From: Flavicella sp964230805
Lineage (GTDB): Bacteria; Bacteroidota; Bacteroidia; Flavobacteriales; Flavobacteriaceae
NCBI GenBank assembly: GCA_964230805.1
Contig: CAXRIA010000022.1
Span: forward strand, 1-64,000
DNA length: 64,000 bases
Reading direction: 5' to 3'
In this document: positions 44,412-53,435 of the stretch, in pieces
How the letters are laid out: each line of letters starts with the position of its first letter
Position numbering within the stretch: position 1 is the first letter of the stretch
Translations under genes and position numbers: made by a program
The notes under the pieces: generated by a model
Databases searched by the model: none
What the model was told of the DNA's origin: nothing
Seen by the model: the letters and a program-made list of their open reading frames with translations, nothing else

Positions 44412-44855
44412 CTACCGTCGCTTTTTCCAGTTCTCGTCGGCTTTTGTCCGCAAACGATCGGCTCCTTCTTTCTTCCATGATTTGTAGGTGTTGATTCCCC
44501 ACGAATTGTAAAACAAATACAATTTCCCGTCACGGATTTCAAAGGTTTCGGGATCAATTGATACCTTTTTGTCTTTTGCACCCAAAGCATAGGCACACCA
44601 ACCACCGTATTGAGGACAGTATTGCGCCGCATCTAATTTAAATTTTTCGAGATTTTCTTTTGAAGAAAACTGGTACTTTACCCCTTCAAACGTCGTGGAA
44701 AATTCTGGAGTTCCCTCCTCAGCTTTGTTGTCAAAATAGGCCACCACATCGTAACCATCAACTGCGTAGCCTTTTTTATTTGTATGCACCGTTTGGCCCA
44801 TGAGTGAAGAAACGCCAAATACAACCCACACAACAAAAAGTATTTTTTTTACCAT
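44412..44855 (-). CDS. YHS domain-containing exported protein
   Basis: A 147-residue protein. The start at 44855 gives a signal peptide (MVKKILFVVWVVFGVSSLMG). The single YHS domain (about 25-85) has the signature GYDVVAYFDN, FSSKENLEKFK and CPQYGGWCAYALG. YHS domains are heavy-metal-associated modules found in copper ATPases and related proteins. Free-standing exported forms are common in Bacteroidota, with unknown role. The C-terminal part is Trp/Lys-rich. Confidence 0.85.
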   Translation of the reverse strand: MVKKILFVVWVVFGVSSLMGQTVHTNKKGYAVDGYDVVAYFDNKAEEGTPEFSTTFEGVKYQFSSKENLEKFKLDAAQYCPQYGGWCAYALGAKDKKVSIDPETFEIRDGKLYLFYNSWGINTYKSWKKEGADRLRTKADENWKKRR

Positions 44856-44930
44856 AACAAACGTATTTTTCAAGGTATTCTGTCGAAAAATACATGCCGA
44901 CATTACAAAAATATTTTGTCTCTAAAATGG

Positions 44931-45905
44931 TTAACTCAATAGTAAGTTGCATCCTCGTATGTCAGAATTGTCGAAACGACCAAGCACCTCAAAAGTTCCA
45001 TCTGCATGGGTTTTTCCCAAATCCTGTGTCGCAATAAACGAACAAGAATTTTGATTGGCCAAATCAATGACATTGATCCCTCCCGTTTTTCCATGTGAAA
45101 TTAGTGACAAAGGGTCTTCAGTGTCTCTCACCAAAATTTGCATCCATGGAGGTGTTTCAAAAATCCCATTCCCTTTGGAATAGGCCTGACTCAACAACTC
45201 TGTCATTCCGTACTCAGAATGGATCATAGAAACGCCAAATCCTTTTTTTAGTTCGGCATGCAATTCTTCACGAATCATCTCTTTCCGACGGCCCTTCATA
45301 CCCCCTGTTTCCATAACAATGGTGTTTTGTAGAGAGAAAGCATGTTTTTCAATCAAATCCAATAGCGCAAACGAAACACCCATCAACAACACTTTTTTCC
45401 CCTCCGAATCGAGTTTGCAAAGTTTTTCTTTCAATTCTTCTCGATTGTGCAAATAAAACCCGCTGTCGGGATTTTTTGATTTTTGAATCAAATCTTCCAC
45501 CATATAAATTAAAGAAGATCCCGCTCTTTCCATATAGGAGGGAAGCAATGCCAAAACAGTGTACGCTTCAATATCTCCATAAAAATGTGCAAAACCTTTC
45601 TGATAACTCTCTTCATACAATTTCAAGTCTGTAATCAAATGCTTGCTCTGCGTCATGCCCGTGGTGCCACTGCTCAAAAACGTGTGCTCGATTTCATTTT
45701 TTGAGGTCAAAACAGGGTGTGTTTTGAAAAATTGAATGGGTAAAAAAGGAATCTCCGACAAGCCCTTTACCGACGAGGGTTGTACCTTTAATAAGGAAAG
45801 GTATTTTTTATAAACCAAATTCTCCTCTGCTTGGTAGCGAAAAGTTTCCAAGGCCAATGGCTCAAACTCGGTAGAAGATTTTTTGTGAAAAATTTTTGTT
45901 GTCAC
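44931..45905 (-). CDS. LuxE/PaaK-like acyl-protein synthetase
   Basis: A 324-residue adenylate-forming enzyme related to LuxE acyl-protein synthetase and phenylacetyl-CoA ligase. It carries the nucleotide-loop motif SSGTTGMTQSKH (about 96-107) and ENTIVMETGGMKGRRKE, SEYGMTELLSQAY and GKTGGINVIDL in family order. The start is GTG at 45905. The frame is open to 46112, but that part overlaps the thioredoxin gene and is not family-like. A TACTTTTG box ends 5 nt upstream of this GTG. In the family it links fatty acids to a carrier. No lux genes are present, so a different acyl role is likely. Confidence 0.85.
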   Translation of the reverse strand: MTTKIFHKKSSTEFEPLALETFRYQAEENLVYKKYLSLLKVQPSSVKGLSEIPFLPIQFFKTHPVLTSKNEIEHTFLSSGTTGMTQSKHLITDLKLYEESYQKGFAHFYGDIEAYTVLALLPSYMERAGSSLIYMVEDLIQKSKNPDSGFYLHNREELKEKLCKLDSEGKKVLLMGVSFALLDLIEKHAFSLQNTIVMETGGMKGRRKEMIREELHAELKKGFGVSMIHSEYGMTELLSQAYSKGNGIFETPPWMQILVRDTEDPLSLISHGKTGGINVIDLANQNSCSFIATQDLGKTHADGTFEVLGRFDNSDIRGCNLLLS

Positions 45906-45910
45906 GCTAG

Positions 45911-45918
45911 CAAAAGTA
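45911..45918 (-). promoter_or_regulatory. -7 promoter element of the LuxE-like gene
   Basis: Minus-strand TACTTTTG, exact TAnnTTTG match, 5 nt (CTAGC) before the GTG start. A second TAnnTTTG (TATTTTTG) lies about 15 nt further upstream. Confidence 0.5.
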
Positions 45919-45984
45919 ATATTTACAAAAATACTATTTATTTGCCCAATTTTGTGGTGACACTCGGTCTCATCCCATAGAATT

Positions 45985-46347
45985 TTAGGGTGCCACTCCC
46001 AACACCTCCTGAATAATTCTTTGCAATTCGGGTTTGGGCAAAGCGCCTTGCGCCATTTGAGGGGAATGTTCCATGGGACAAAACAACATGGATGGAATGC
46101 TTCGAATACCAAAAGCTCCTGCCAACTCTTGCTCCACTTCGGTATTTACCTTATATATGTGTAACTTTCCTGTGTAGGCTTCACTCAACTCCTCCAACAC
46201 AGGTGCCAAAGATTGACAAGGCCCGCACCAATCGGCATAAAAATCAATAATACATGGAAGCGCCCCTTCGTATTTCCATTCTTTGTTTTCCTCAAAATTA
46301 AAAACACACTCTAAAAAACGCTCTTTTGTCAATTCTTCAGTCATCAT
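45985..46347 (-). CDS. Thioredoxin
   Basis: A 120-residue soluble thioredoxin with the intact WCGPC active site at about residues 41-45, in IIDFYADWCGPCQSLAP, and the cis-Pro motif IRSIPSMLF. The N-terminus is slightly extended (about 20 residues) over E. coli TrxA. The paired Met at the start leaves 46347 or 46344 as equivalent starts. A TAATTTTG box lies 19 nt upstream (46367-46374). Confidence 0.9.
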   Translation of the reverse strand: MMTEELTKERFLECVFNFEENKEWKYEGALPCIIDFYADWCGPCQSLAPVLEELSEAYTGKLHIYKVNTEVEQELAGAFGIRSIPSMLFCPMEHSPQMAQGALPKPELQRIIQEVLGVAP

Positions 46348-46366
46348 CCTTTTTTGCTATCTGTTG

Positions 46367-46374
46367 CAAAATTA
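46367..46374 (-). promoter_or_regulatory. -7 promoter element of the thioredoxin gene
   Basis: Minus-strand TAATTTTG, exact TAnnTTTG match, 19 nt before the first thioredoxin ATG. Confidence 0.5.
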
Positions 46375-46432
46375 ATACAATAGTCCCCACAAAAAAAATA
46401 CCGCTTCCACTGTGCAACCTATTTTTCAATTC

Positions 46433-46891
46433 CTAAAATACCGCTTCTATTTGTAGTGTATTTCCTCGAAACAAAATCGTTTCCTTTGCCGTTTTTCCCA
46501 ATAAAATCGTACCCACAGGTGCCTTTGGTGAAATGGCGTAGTACACTTGGTTATCCGCTTCAATTTTTCCGATACCACAAGCAACAAAGTAATTTGCCTG
46601 ATTTGTTTGGACCACAGACCCCAAACGAATCAGGGGAGAAAAAGACAGGTCGAGCTTTTCCATGGAACATCGCATTTGCTGGCACTCCAAAATTTGCCTC
46701 CCTGTTTTTTCCATTTCCAACTGCACCATCGCTCTGCCTGTTTCGTGCTTGTCTCCGGCAGAACTTTTTGTTTCTGTCAACAAAGCCTGCTGCTGATGTG
46801 TCAATGACTGTTGTAGCTCCTCCAATTTTTGGTCAATCAAAGCTGTGCAAGTACGGTACAAGGCCTTTTTCAATGCGTTTCTGTCCATCAC
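46433..46891 (-). CDS. GreA/GreB C-terminal domain-like protein
   Basis: A 152-residue protein with a helical N-terminus (about 1-80, containing TETKSSAGDKHETGRAMVQLEMEK) and a beta C-terminal part beginning LGSVVQTNQANYF and ending VGTILLGKTAKETILFRG. The latter resembles the FKBP-like domain of GreA/GreB, including the LLGK-type turn. It is often mis-named '3-oxoacyl-ACP synthase' in Flavobacteriaceae. A transcript-cleavage or RNA-polymerase-binding role is plausible, but it lacks the full N-terminal coiled coil of GreA. The start may be 46888, one Met later. Confidence 0.75.
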   Translation of the reverse strand: MMDRNALKKALYRTCTALIDQKLEELQQSLTHQQQALLTETKSSAGDKHETGRAMVQLEMEKTGRQILECQQMRCSMEKLDLSFSPLIRLGSVVQTNQANYFVACGIGKIEADNQVYYAISPKAPVGTILLGKTAKETILFRGNTLQIEAVF

Positions 46892-46907
46892 GAAACAATT
46901 AGTCTCA

Positions 46908-46915
46908 CAAAGTTA
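46908..46915 (-). promoter_or_regulatory. -7 promoter element of the GreA-like gene
   Basis: Minus-strand TAACTTTG, exact TAnnTTTG match, 16 nt before the ATG at 46891. Confidence 0.5.
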
Positions 46916-47139
46916 CTGCAAAAACAGTGAAAAAAGCTCTTCTCTTTGCTACAAAGCCAGAAAATGCAAACCGTTGTCCCTACGACAATCTTTTGAACAG
47001 GGAAAAGAATTTTTTGTGCATTGAAAAATTAGAACGCAGCAAAATAATAGGACTACAATAGAACTTAGCAGCCTATACCACAACACTTCACAACGTTTCT
47101 AGACAAAATGAAACTATTTCATTATCAAAATACTTTTAG

Positions 47140-47147
47140 TATCTTTA
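47140..47147 (+). promoter_or_regulatory. Near-consensus -7 element of the PUL regulator gene
   Basis: TATCTTTA (7 of 8 to TAnnTTTG), 34 nt before the TTG start of the regulator, with a second partial match TACTTTTA 9 nt upstream of it. Confidence 0.35.
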
Positions 47148-47181
47148 GACCACCAAAAAACCAAGCTAAAACCAAACATTC

Positions 47182-49995
47182 TTGAAATCTCTTGCTACAT
47201 TCTCCCAAATTTTATTGGTCGTAGTCTCTTTTGCAGTGGGTTCTGCACAAGAAATTGTACCTCTACAAAACTACCCTCCAAACAGCTACAATGCGGAAAA
47301 TCAAAATTGGAAAATTTCGCAAAGTGTAGACAAGGTAATTTACGCAGCAAACAACGATGGTCTGTTAGAATTCGACGGCGCCAATTGGAAATTGCACCCT
47401 TCGCCCAACAATTCCATCTTACGATCTGTTGCTGTGATCGACAACCTTGTGTATACAGGGTGTCATATGGAATTTGGCTATTGGCAGCGAGATCAATTTG
47501 GAGAATTGGAATACATCTCTATCAGTGAGAAATTACAAGAGCCCCTCCTAGAAGACGAGGAATTTTGGAACATCTTAGAATTTGAAGAATGGGTACTCTT
47601 CCAATCCTTGAATCGGATATACATTTACAATACCATCAATGAGAGTTTTAAAATCATAAACTCTGAGGCCGTTCTTGAAAAGATTTTCAAAACAAACAAA
47701 ACCCTCTACTTTCAAAAATCAAAAGAAGGTTTTTATAAAATTGAGAACGGAGAGGCCGTTTTAATTTCCAACAATCCTTTCGTAACAGAAAACATCATTG
47801 TAACTGTTTCCTCACGCATGGATGGACTTTTGCTCTTAACGCAGGAAAACGGCTTTTTTCACATAGACAAAACGACAGGTAAAATTTCCAAATGGTCTAC
47901 GCAAAGTGAGGAGCTCCTTTCTTCTATTAGCGTTTATAGCGCCACAGAATTATCAGATAAAAGTTTTGTTTTGGGAACCATCTCCAACGGAGTTTACCAC
48001 CTAGACGCGAATGGCAAAACTCGTACAAACATCAACCAAGAAAAAGGACTGCACAACAACACCGTACTTTCTGTTTTTGAAGATATCGATCGAAACATTT
48101 GGTTAGGTCTCGATAATGGAATCAGTGTTTTAAATCTAAACTCCCCTTACAAAACCTACAATGATATCCATGGAAAATTAGGAACTGTGTACACCTCCGC
48201 CATTTACAACGGAAAACTATATCTGGGAACCAATCAAGGGTTGTTTTGTAAAAAACGCGGCAACAACGAAGATTTTCAAATGATTGATCAAACGGAAGGG
48301 CAAGTGTGGTCTTTGACACAAATAGACAACACCCTTTTCTGTGGTCATAACTCGGGAACCTTTGTCATCAAAGACACCAAAGCGATCAAAATTTCCAACC
48401 TGCCCGGAACATGGGACCTAAAAGAAATACCCAACAAAAAAAACTTACTACTTCAAGGAAACTACAACGGACTTTACCTACTCGAAAAAACAGGAAAAAC
48501 CTGGCGCGTAAAAAATAAAATTGTTGGTTTTGACAACTCGTGTCATTTTTTTGAACTGAGCGACCCACAAGAAATTTTTGTCAGCCACGAACACATCGGA
48601 CTTATTCGTATTAAAACCGATGAAAACTACACGAAAGTAATTGAATACACGGTTGACAAGACGAAAAAAGGGAAAAAATCAAGCCTCATAAAACACGAGG
48701 GAAACTTGATGTTCAGTTATGAAAAAGGGCTTTTTATTTACGATAAGGAATCCCAATCTTTCAAATTTGATTCGTTCTTTTCGTCCGAGATGTTGTCCAA
48801 TGAAAGCTACATATCCGGGAAACTCGTGGCCACCAAAAACAATACGCTTTGGGGATTCACGGATAGAAATATTGTACGTTTTGCTCCCGGAAAAATCAAC
48901 AGCACGCCCGAAGTTTCAAAAATAGCACTCCCAGCATACATACGACAAGACTACTCAGGTTATGAAAGTGTAACACACTTAGAAGAAGACAAGTATCTCT
49001 TTGGGACTTCCTACGGCTACATTATTATCGATCTGGAAAAAATTCAGAAAAAAAACTACTTTATCAACATCCATAAAATAGGAAAAGGCATTCGGAACGA
49101 AGCGAAAACTTTGGTTCCCTTAACAGAGACCAATTTCTTTGCCTTTGAAGAAAACAATTTGGAATTTTCATACAGCGTACCCACCTTTGACAAATACACA
49201 GATGTGTCCTACCAATACAACCTGATCGGACTGTATGACAATTGGAGCGATTGGTCCAAAGCATCCTCCATTTCATTCGAAAACCTTCCTTTTGGAAAAT
49301 ACGAATTCAATGTGCGTGCGAAAGTAGGCAACACCTATTCAAAAAACACAGCAAGCTACACCTTCCATATAAAACGCCCTTGGTACATTTCAAATGCCCT
49401 ACTTTCTATTTACACCATTGTCGTTGTAGCATTGTTCCTTATCATTCACAACGGCTACCAACGTTTCTATAAAAAACAAAGAAACAAACTCTTGGAAAAC
49501 AAAAAAAGAGAATTTGAAAGAGTGCGACTTGAAAACGATCGAGAAATCATGAAATTGAGAAACGAGAAACTCGAGCAAGACATCGAAAATAAAAACAAAG
49601 AGTTGGCCGCCTCAACGATGAATATTATCAAAAAGAACGAATTTTTGAACACGATCAAACGGGAACTTAAAAAAGTAAAAGACAAAAATGTCGTAGAACC
49701 CGTCATAAAATTCATCGATAAAAATCTCAATCAAAACAGTGATTGGGAACTTTTCCAAGAAGCTTTTAACAACACCGACAAAGATTTTCTCAAAAAAATA
49801 AAAGAACAATATCCAAAACTAACGCCAAACGACCTGCGCTTGTGTGCTTATTTGAGACTCAATTTATCATCAAAAGAAATTGCGCCACTACTCAATATAT
49901 CCCACAAAAGTGTTGAAATCAAGCGCTATCGACTCCGAAAAAAGATGAATTTAGACGCAAAAACGAATTTAACGCACCATATTTTAGAAATTTAA
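47182..49995 (+). CDS. Membrane-spanning propeller/Y_Y_Y sensor with LuxR-type HTH (PUL regulator)
   Basis: A 937-residue one-component sensor-regulator. It starts at TTG (47182), giving a signal peptide ending VGSAQE. Periplasmic two-component-regulator propeller repeats span about residues 40-620 (e.g. DRNIWLGLDNGISVLN). A Y_Y_Y domain follows at about 660-728, then a transmembrane helix at about 735-757, a cytoplasmic coiled coil at about 765-835, and a C-terminal LuxR-type HTH (LNISHKSVEIKRYRLRKKM, about 908-926). Histidine-kinase and receiver domains are absent, so it resembles SusR-like regulators, not hybrid two-component systems. Its place directly before susC suggests that it senses a glucan oligosaccharide and activates the locus. 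Confidence 0.88.
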   Translation: MKSLATFSQILLVVVSFAVGSAQEIVPLQNYPPNSYNAENQNWKISQSVDKVIYAANNDGLLEFDGANWKLHPSPNNSILRSVAVIDNLVYTGCHMEFGYWQRDQFGELEYISISEKLQEPLLEDEEFWNILEFEEWVLFQSLNRIYIYNTINESFKIINSEAVLEKIFKTNKTLYFQKSKEGFYKIENGEAVLISNNPFVTENIIVTVSSRMDGLLLLTQENGFFHIDKTTGKISKWSTQSEELLSSISVYSATELSDKSFVLGTISNGVYHLDANGKTRTNINQEKGLHNNTVLSVFEDIDRNIWLGLDNGISVLNLNSPYKTYNDIHGKLGTVYTSAIYNGKLYLGTNQGLFCKKRGNNEDFQMIDQTEGQVWSLTQIDNTLFCGHNSGTFVIKDTKAIKISNLPGTWDLKEIPNKKNLLLQGNYNGLYLLEKTGKTWRVKNKIVGFDNSCHFFELSDPQEIFVSHEHIGLIRIKTDENYTKVIEYTVDKTKKGKKSSLIKHEGNLMFSYEKGLFIYDKESQSFKFDSFFSSEMLSNESYISGKLVATKNNTLWGFTDRNIVRFAPGKINSTPEVSKIALPAYIRQDYSGYESVTHLEEDKYLFGTSYGYIIIDLEKIQKKNYFINIHKIGKGIRNEAKTLVPLTETNFFAFEENNLEFSYSVPTFDKYTDVSYQYNLIGLYDNWSDWSKASSISFENLPFGKYEFNVRAKVGNTYSKNTASYTFHIKRPWYISNALLSIYTIVVVALFLIIHNGYQRFYKKQRNKLLENKKREFERVRLENDREIMKLRNEKLEQDIENKNKELAASTMNIIKKNEFLNTIKRELKKVKDKNVVEPVIKFIDKNLNQNSDWELFQEAFNNTDKDFLKKIKEQYPKLTPNDLRLCAYLRLNLSSKEIAPLLNISHKSVEIKRYRLRKKMNLDAKTNLTHHILEI

Positions 49996-50338
49996 ACCGC
50001 TGTATGGTCCTACAAAACCTTAACAAAACAAAATAAGCCCTGTCTTTTAGCAGGTTTTTTACTAATTTTTAAACGACTTCACAAAACCCTTAAACCCCAG
50101 TTAAATCAATGCCTTTAAGACCCCTCCCTACTTATCAACACCCTGTTTTATTTCTTTTGTAGAGTTTTTGTATAGGTTTTTTTCCTTTGAAACAAGCTAT
50201 ACCATTGTATATTGTATTCTCCAAAACACCCGGATATTCAGAATTAAGGAATTCTCTTCGAAACTTTGGTTCTGCTATCCACCATCAAAAATTAAATAAC
50301 CGTAATTGACTTCAATTACAAACCCTAAACCAAAAAAA
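49996..50338. other. Intergenic region between the regulator and susC (343 nt)
   Basis: No gene seen. After the regulator stop there is a weak hairpin (CCTG / CAGG with an 8-nt loop) followed by six T at 50039-50060, a possible terminator. Two related C-rich direct motifs lie at 50088-50098 and 50112-50124. The only -7-like matches are one-mismatch forms such as AAACTTTG at 50261-50268. This should hold the regulated promoter of the susC operon. Confidence 0.5.
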
Positions 50339-53300
50339 ATGAAAATTAGATTTTTACTCATTTTGTTTCTGAGCGCATCTGTAAATTTGTTCTCTCAACA
50401 AATTCAAATTTCTGGAACCGTTCTATCTTCGGAAGACAACCTTCCTATTGTAGGAGCCAATGTCCTTCTAGAAGGTCAAAATTCAGGAACATCTACTGAT
50501 TTCGATGGTAACTACACGTTATCGGCAAGTACAGGTGACGTTCTTGTATTTAGCTACATCGGATTCGAAACACAGAAAGTAACCATTGGTGATCAAAAAG
50601 CCATTCAAATTGTTTTGAACCCAAACACTTCGACTTTGGACGAAATCGTTGTAATTGGATACGGAACGCAGAAGAAAAAGGAAACAACAGGTGCGGTAGC
50701 CGTTGTAGGATCTGAAGCGATCGAAAAATTAAACCCCACTCGTGTTGAGCAAGCCTTGCAAGGTCAAGTTGCCGGTGTAAACATCACCACAGCTTCCGGA
50801 TCGCCAGGTAGTGGTGCCAACATTCGAATTCGTGGTATTTCTACCAATGGAGACAACAGACCCCTTATCTTGGTAGACGGAAACGTTATTGAAGACCTAG
50901 CAGCGATCAACCCTAATGATATCCAAAGTGTAAACGTATTAAAGGATGCCACTGCTGGTATATACGGTGTAAGAGCTGCCAACGGGGTAATTCTTATTGT
51001 AACCAAATCAGGTCGTAAAGACAGTGACTTGAAATTCACAGTAGACTCTTTTTACGGTTTCCAACAAACAGGAAGCTACTTAGATTTGATGAAACCTTAT
51101 GACTTTGCGCAGTACGTAAACGACGCCTCCGGGAAAACTAAATTTTTGGTATACCCAGAGACCGGTACAGACTGGCAAAAAGAAGTATTTCAAACAGCTC
51201 CAATGTTAAGCACAAACATTAGCGCAAATGGAGGTACTGAAAAATCAGCATACTCTTTTGGAGTTTCTTACTTGAATCAAGAAGGTATTGTTGGATTGGA
51301 CAAATCAGGATTCGAACGTATCACAGGTCGATTGAATTACCAGTACGACATCACCAAAGATTTAAAAGTGACGACCACTGCGATCTACACGCATTCAGAA
51401 AAGAACAACCTTCCAGAAAATGGAATTGGTGCCGTGTTGTACAACGCAGTCAACTTGAACCCGGACCTTGCTGTGTACGACGAAAACGGAGATTACTCGC
51501 TGGTTAAGGACATCAAACAAATTGAAATTATCAACCCTTTGGCACAAATAGAAAACACACACAGCAAAAGTCTTGTGGATAAAATTAGTGCTACTTTCGG
51601 AGTTGATTACAGTTTCCTAGGAAACTTCAAGTTCAGCTCTAAATTTCAAATGAACCACGCCGTAGTATTGGATGATACATTCTTACCAAACGCTTACTAC
51701 GGGCCTGGTAAAGGAGCCAACAGAACTACAAACGAAGTGATTGACTTTGGTGCTATCTTTGACGACTACACCTGGGATAACTACATTACCTACACCAATA
51801 CCTTCAACGAAGACCACAATCTGAATGTATTGTTAGGAACTTCGGTATTCAATACAGAAGGAGAATACTACGGAGCTATCGGAAGAACTTTGAAAGACGG
51901 AAGCAACTCTGTTGATGATGCTTTCATCGAAAACACAGAAGACCCTATCACGCCACGTTTCCAACCCGCAGATATTGCTTTGGGGAAAAACGTATTCCAA
52001 TCAAGATTGGCTTCTATGTTTGCAAGATTCCAGTACAACTACAAAGGAAAATATTTAGTTTCTGGGGTGATTCGTAGAGATGGATCTTCAAAATTTGGAC
52101 CTGAAAACAAATTTGGATATTTCCCTTCAGGATCCATCGGATGGAATGTTTCTGAAGAAAACTTTTTGCAAAACAGTTCTTGGTTGAGCTCTTTGAAATT
52201 GAGAGCTAGTTACGGTATCATTGGAAATGATAGAATTAGAGACTTCGTATTCCTTTCAAGATTGAACGGAGAGGCTGTTTACTCAAATAATGACGAAGAA
52301 ACAGAAGATGACCTATTGAGAGGAGTTTCTGAAGGAGGTCTTTCGAACCCAGAAGTTCGTTGGGAAAAACAAAAAACAGCCAACATCGGATTTGACGCTG
52401 CTTTCCTAGACAACCGATTGAATATTACTGTAGATGCTTATACGAAAGAAACAGAAGATTTGTTGATTGCACCACAAGTATCAGGAATTCTTGGAGCTTC
52501 CGCACCAGGATCTAGCGCACCTTTCGTAAACGCAGGAACTGTACAAAACAAAGGTCTCGAATTTAGAATTGCCTACGCTGACAATATCGGAGAGGACTTT
52601 AGCTTCAACACAAGCTTCAACATCAGTACCAACGAAAATGAGGTATTGTTTGTAGAGAGTGAAAACGGATTCCAACAAGGAGGAGAATACGGTGTTGGAT
52701 TGGGAATCATCACCTCAAGAATGGAAGCAGGTCACCCACTTGGTTACTTCTATGGATACCAAACTGATGGGTTGTACCAAAACCAAGCTGAAATTGACGC
52801 CTTGGATGCATTGGCTTTCGACGAAAACGGAGAAAGTACAAAATACCATTCAGGTGCTGAACCAGGAGATCTTAAATTTGTAGATACCAACGGAGATGGA
52901 CGCATCACAGAAGAGGACAAAACAAACATCGGTGATCCAATTGCAGACATGACTATGGGATTCAATTTAGGATTCAACTACAAGAACATCGATTTCAGTG
53001 CTTCTGCTTTTGCATCGATCGGAAACGATATGGTTCGCGACTACGAGCGTAAAGATACCTATGCAAACAGAGGTGTTTACATGCTAGACAGATGGACGGG
53101 AGAAGGAACAAGCAACAGCATTCCTAGAGCTACCTCAGGTAAATCTATTAATACAGACAACTTCTCTGATTTCTTAGTAGAAGATGCTTCGTTCTTACGA
53201 ATCCAAAACGTACAAATCGGATATACTTTTGACCAAAACACCATTGCCAAAATTGGAATGGAAAAAGTAAGAGTATACTTCTCAGCAAACAACCTACACA

Positions 53301-53425
53301 CGTTTACAGACTACCAAGGTTACGACCCATCTGCTTCCTCAGGAGATCCTATTGGAGCAGGAATCGACAAAGGATTCTACCCAGTAGCGAGAACTTACAT
53401 GTTAGGACTTAACTTAAAATTTTAA
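50339..53425 (+). CDS. susC-like: SusC/RagA family TonB-linked outer membrane protein
   Basis: A 1028-residue TonB-dependent transporter for oligosaccharides. The start at 50339 gives a signal peptide (MKIRFLLILFLSASVNLFSQ). A carboxypeptidase-D-regulatory-like domain follows (about 22-100, with GANVLLEGQNSGTSTDFDG). Then come a TonB box-like LDEIVVIGYGTQ (about 101-112), the plug with RVEQALQGQVAGVNI and INPNDIQSVNVLKDATAGIYG (about 200-220), and a 22-strand barrel ending YMLGLNLKF. It works with SusD as a pedal-bin transporter. susD follows after 10 nt. Codons are strongly biased to C-ending Asn, Phe and Tyr, unlike many neighbouring genes, as for a highly expressed gene. Confidence 0.96.
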   Translation: MKIRFLLILFLSASVNLFSQQIQISGTVLSSEDNLPIVGANVLLEGQNSGTSTDFDGNYTLSASTGDVLVFSYIGFETQKVTIGDQKAIQIVLNPNTSTLDEIVVIGYGTQKKKETTGAVAVVGSEAIEKLNPTRVEQALQGQVAGVNITTASGSPGSGANIRIRGISTNGDNRPLILVDGNVIEDLAAINPNDIQSVNVLKDATAGIYGVRAANGVILIVTKSGRKDSDLKFTVDSFYGFQQTGSYLDLMKPYDFAQYVNDASGKTKFLVYPETGTDWQKEVFQTAPMLSTNISANGGTEKSAYSFGVSYLNQEGIVGLDKSGFERITGRLNYQYDITKDLKVTTTAIYTHSEKNNLPENGIGAVLYNAVNLNPDLAVYDENGDYSLVKDIKQIEIINPLAQIENTHSKSLVDKISATFGVDYSFLGNFKFSSKFQMNHAVVLDDTFLPNAYYGPGKGANRTTNEVIDFGAIFDDYTWDNYITYTNTFNEDHNLNVLLGTSVFNTEGEYYGAIGRTLKDGSNSVDDAFIENTEDPITPRFQPADIALGKNVFQSRLASMFARFQYNYKGKYLVSGVIRRDGSSKFGPENKFGYFPSGSIGWNVSEENFLQNSSWLSSLKLRASYGIIGNDRIRDFVFLSRLNGEAVYSNNDEETEDDLLRGVSEGGLSNPEVRWEKQKTANIGFDAAFLDNRLNITVDAYTKETEDLLIAPQVSGILGASAPGSSAPFVNAGTVQNKGLEFRIAYADNIGEDFSFNTSFNISTNENEVLFVESENGFQQGGEYGVGLGIITSRMEAGHPLGYFYGYQTDGLYQNQAEIDALDALAFDENGESTKYHSGAEPGDLKFVDTNGDGRITEEDKTNIGDPIADMTMGFNLGFNYKNIDFSASAFASIGNDMVRDYERKDTYANRGVYMLDRWTGEGTSNSIPRATSGKSINTDNFSDFLVEDASFLRIQNVQIGYTFDQNTIAKIGMEKVRVYFSANNLHTFTDYQGYDPSASSGDPIGAGIDKGFYPVARTYMLGLNLKF

Positions 53426-53435
53426 ATAAAAAACA

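Noticed and set aside
45906..46112. N-terminal extension of the LuxE-like frame overlapping thioredoxin
   Set aside because: The first 69 residues are out-of-frame translation of the thioredoxin gene, and a GTG with its own -7 box fits the family start.
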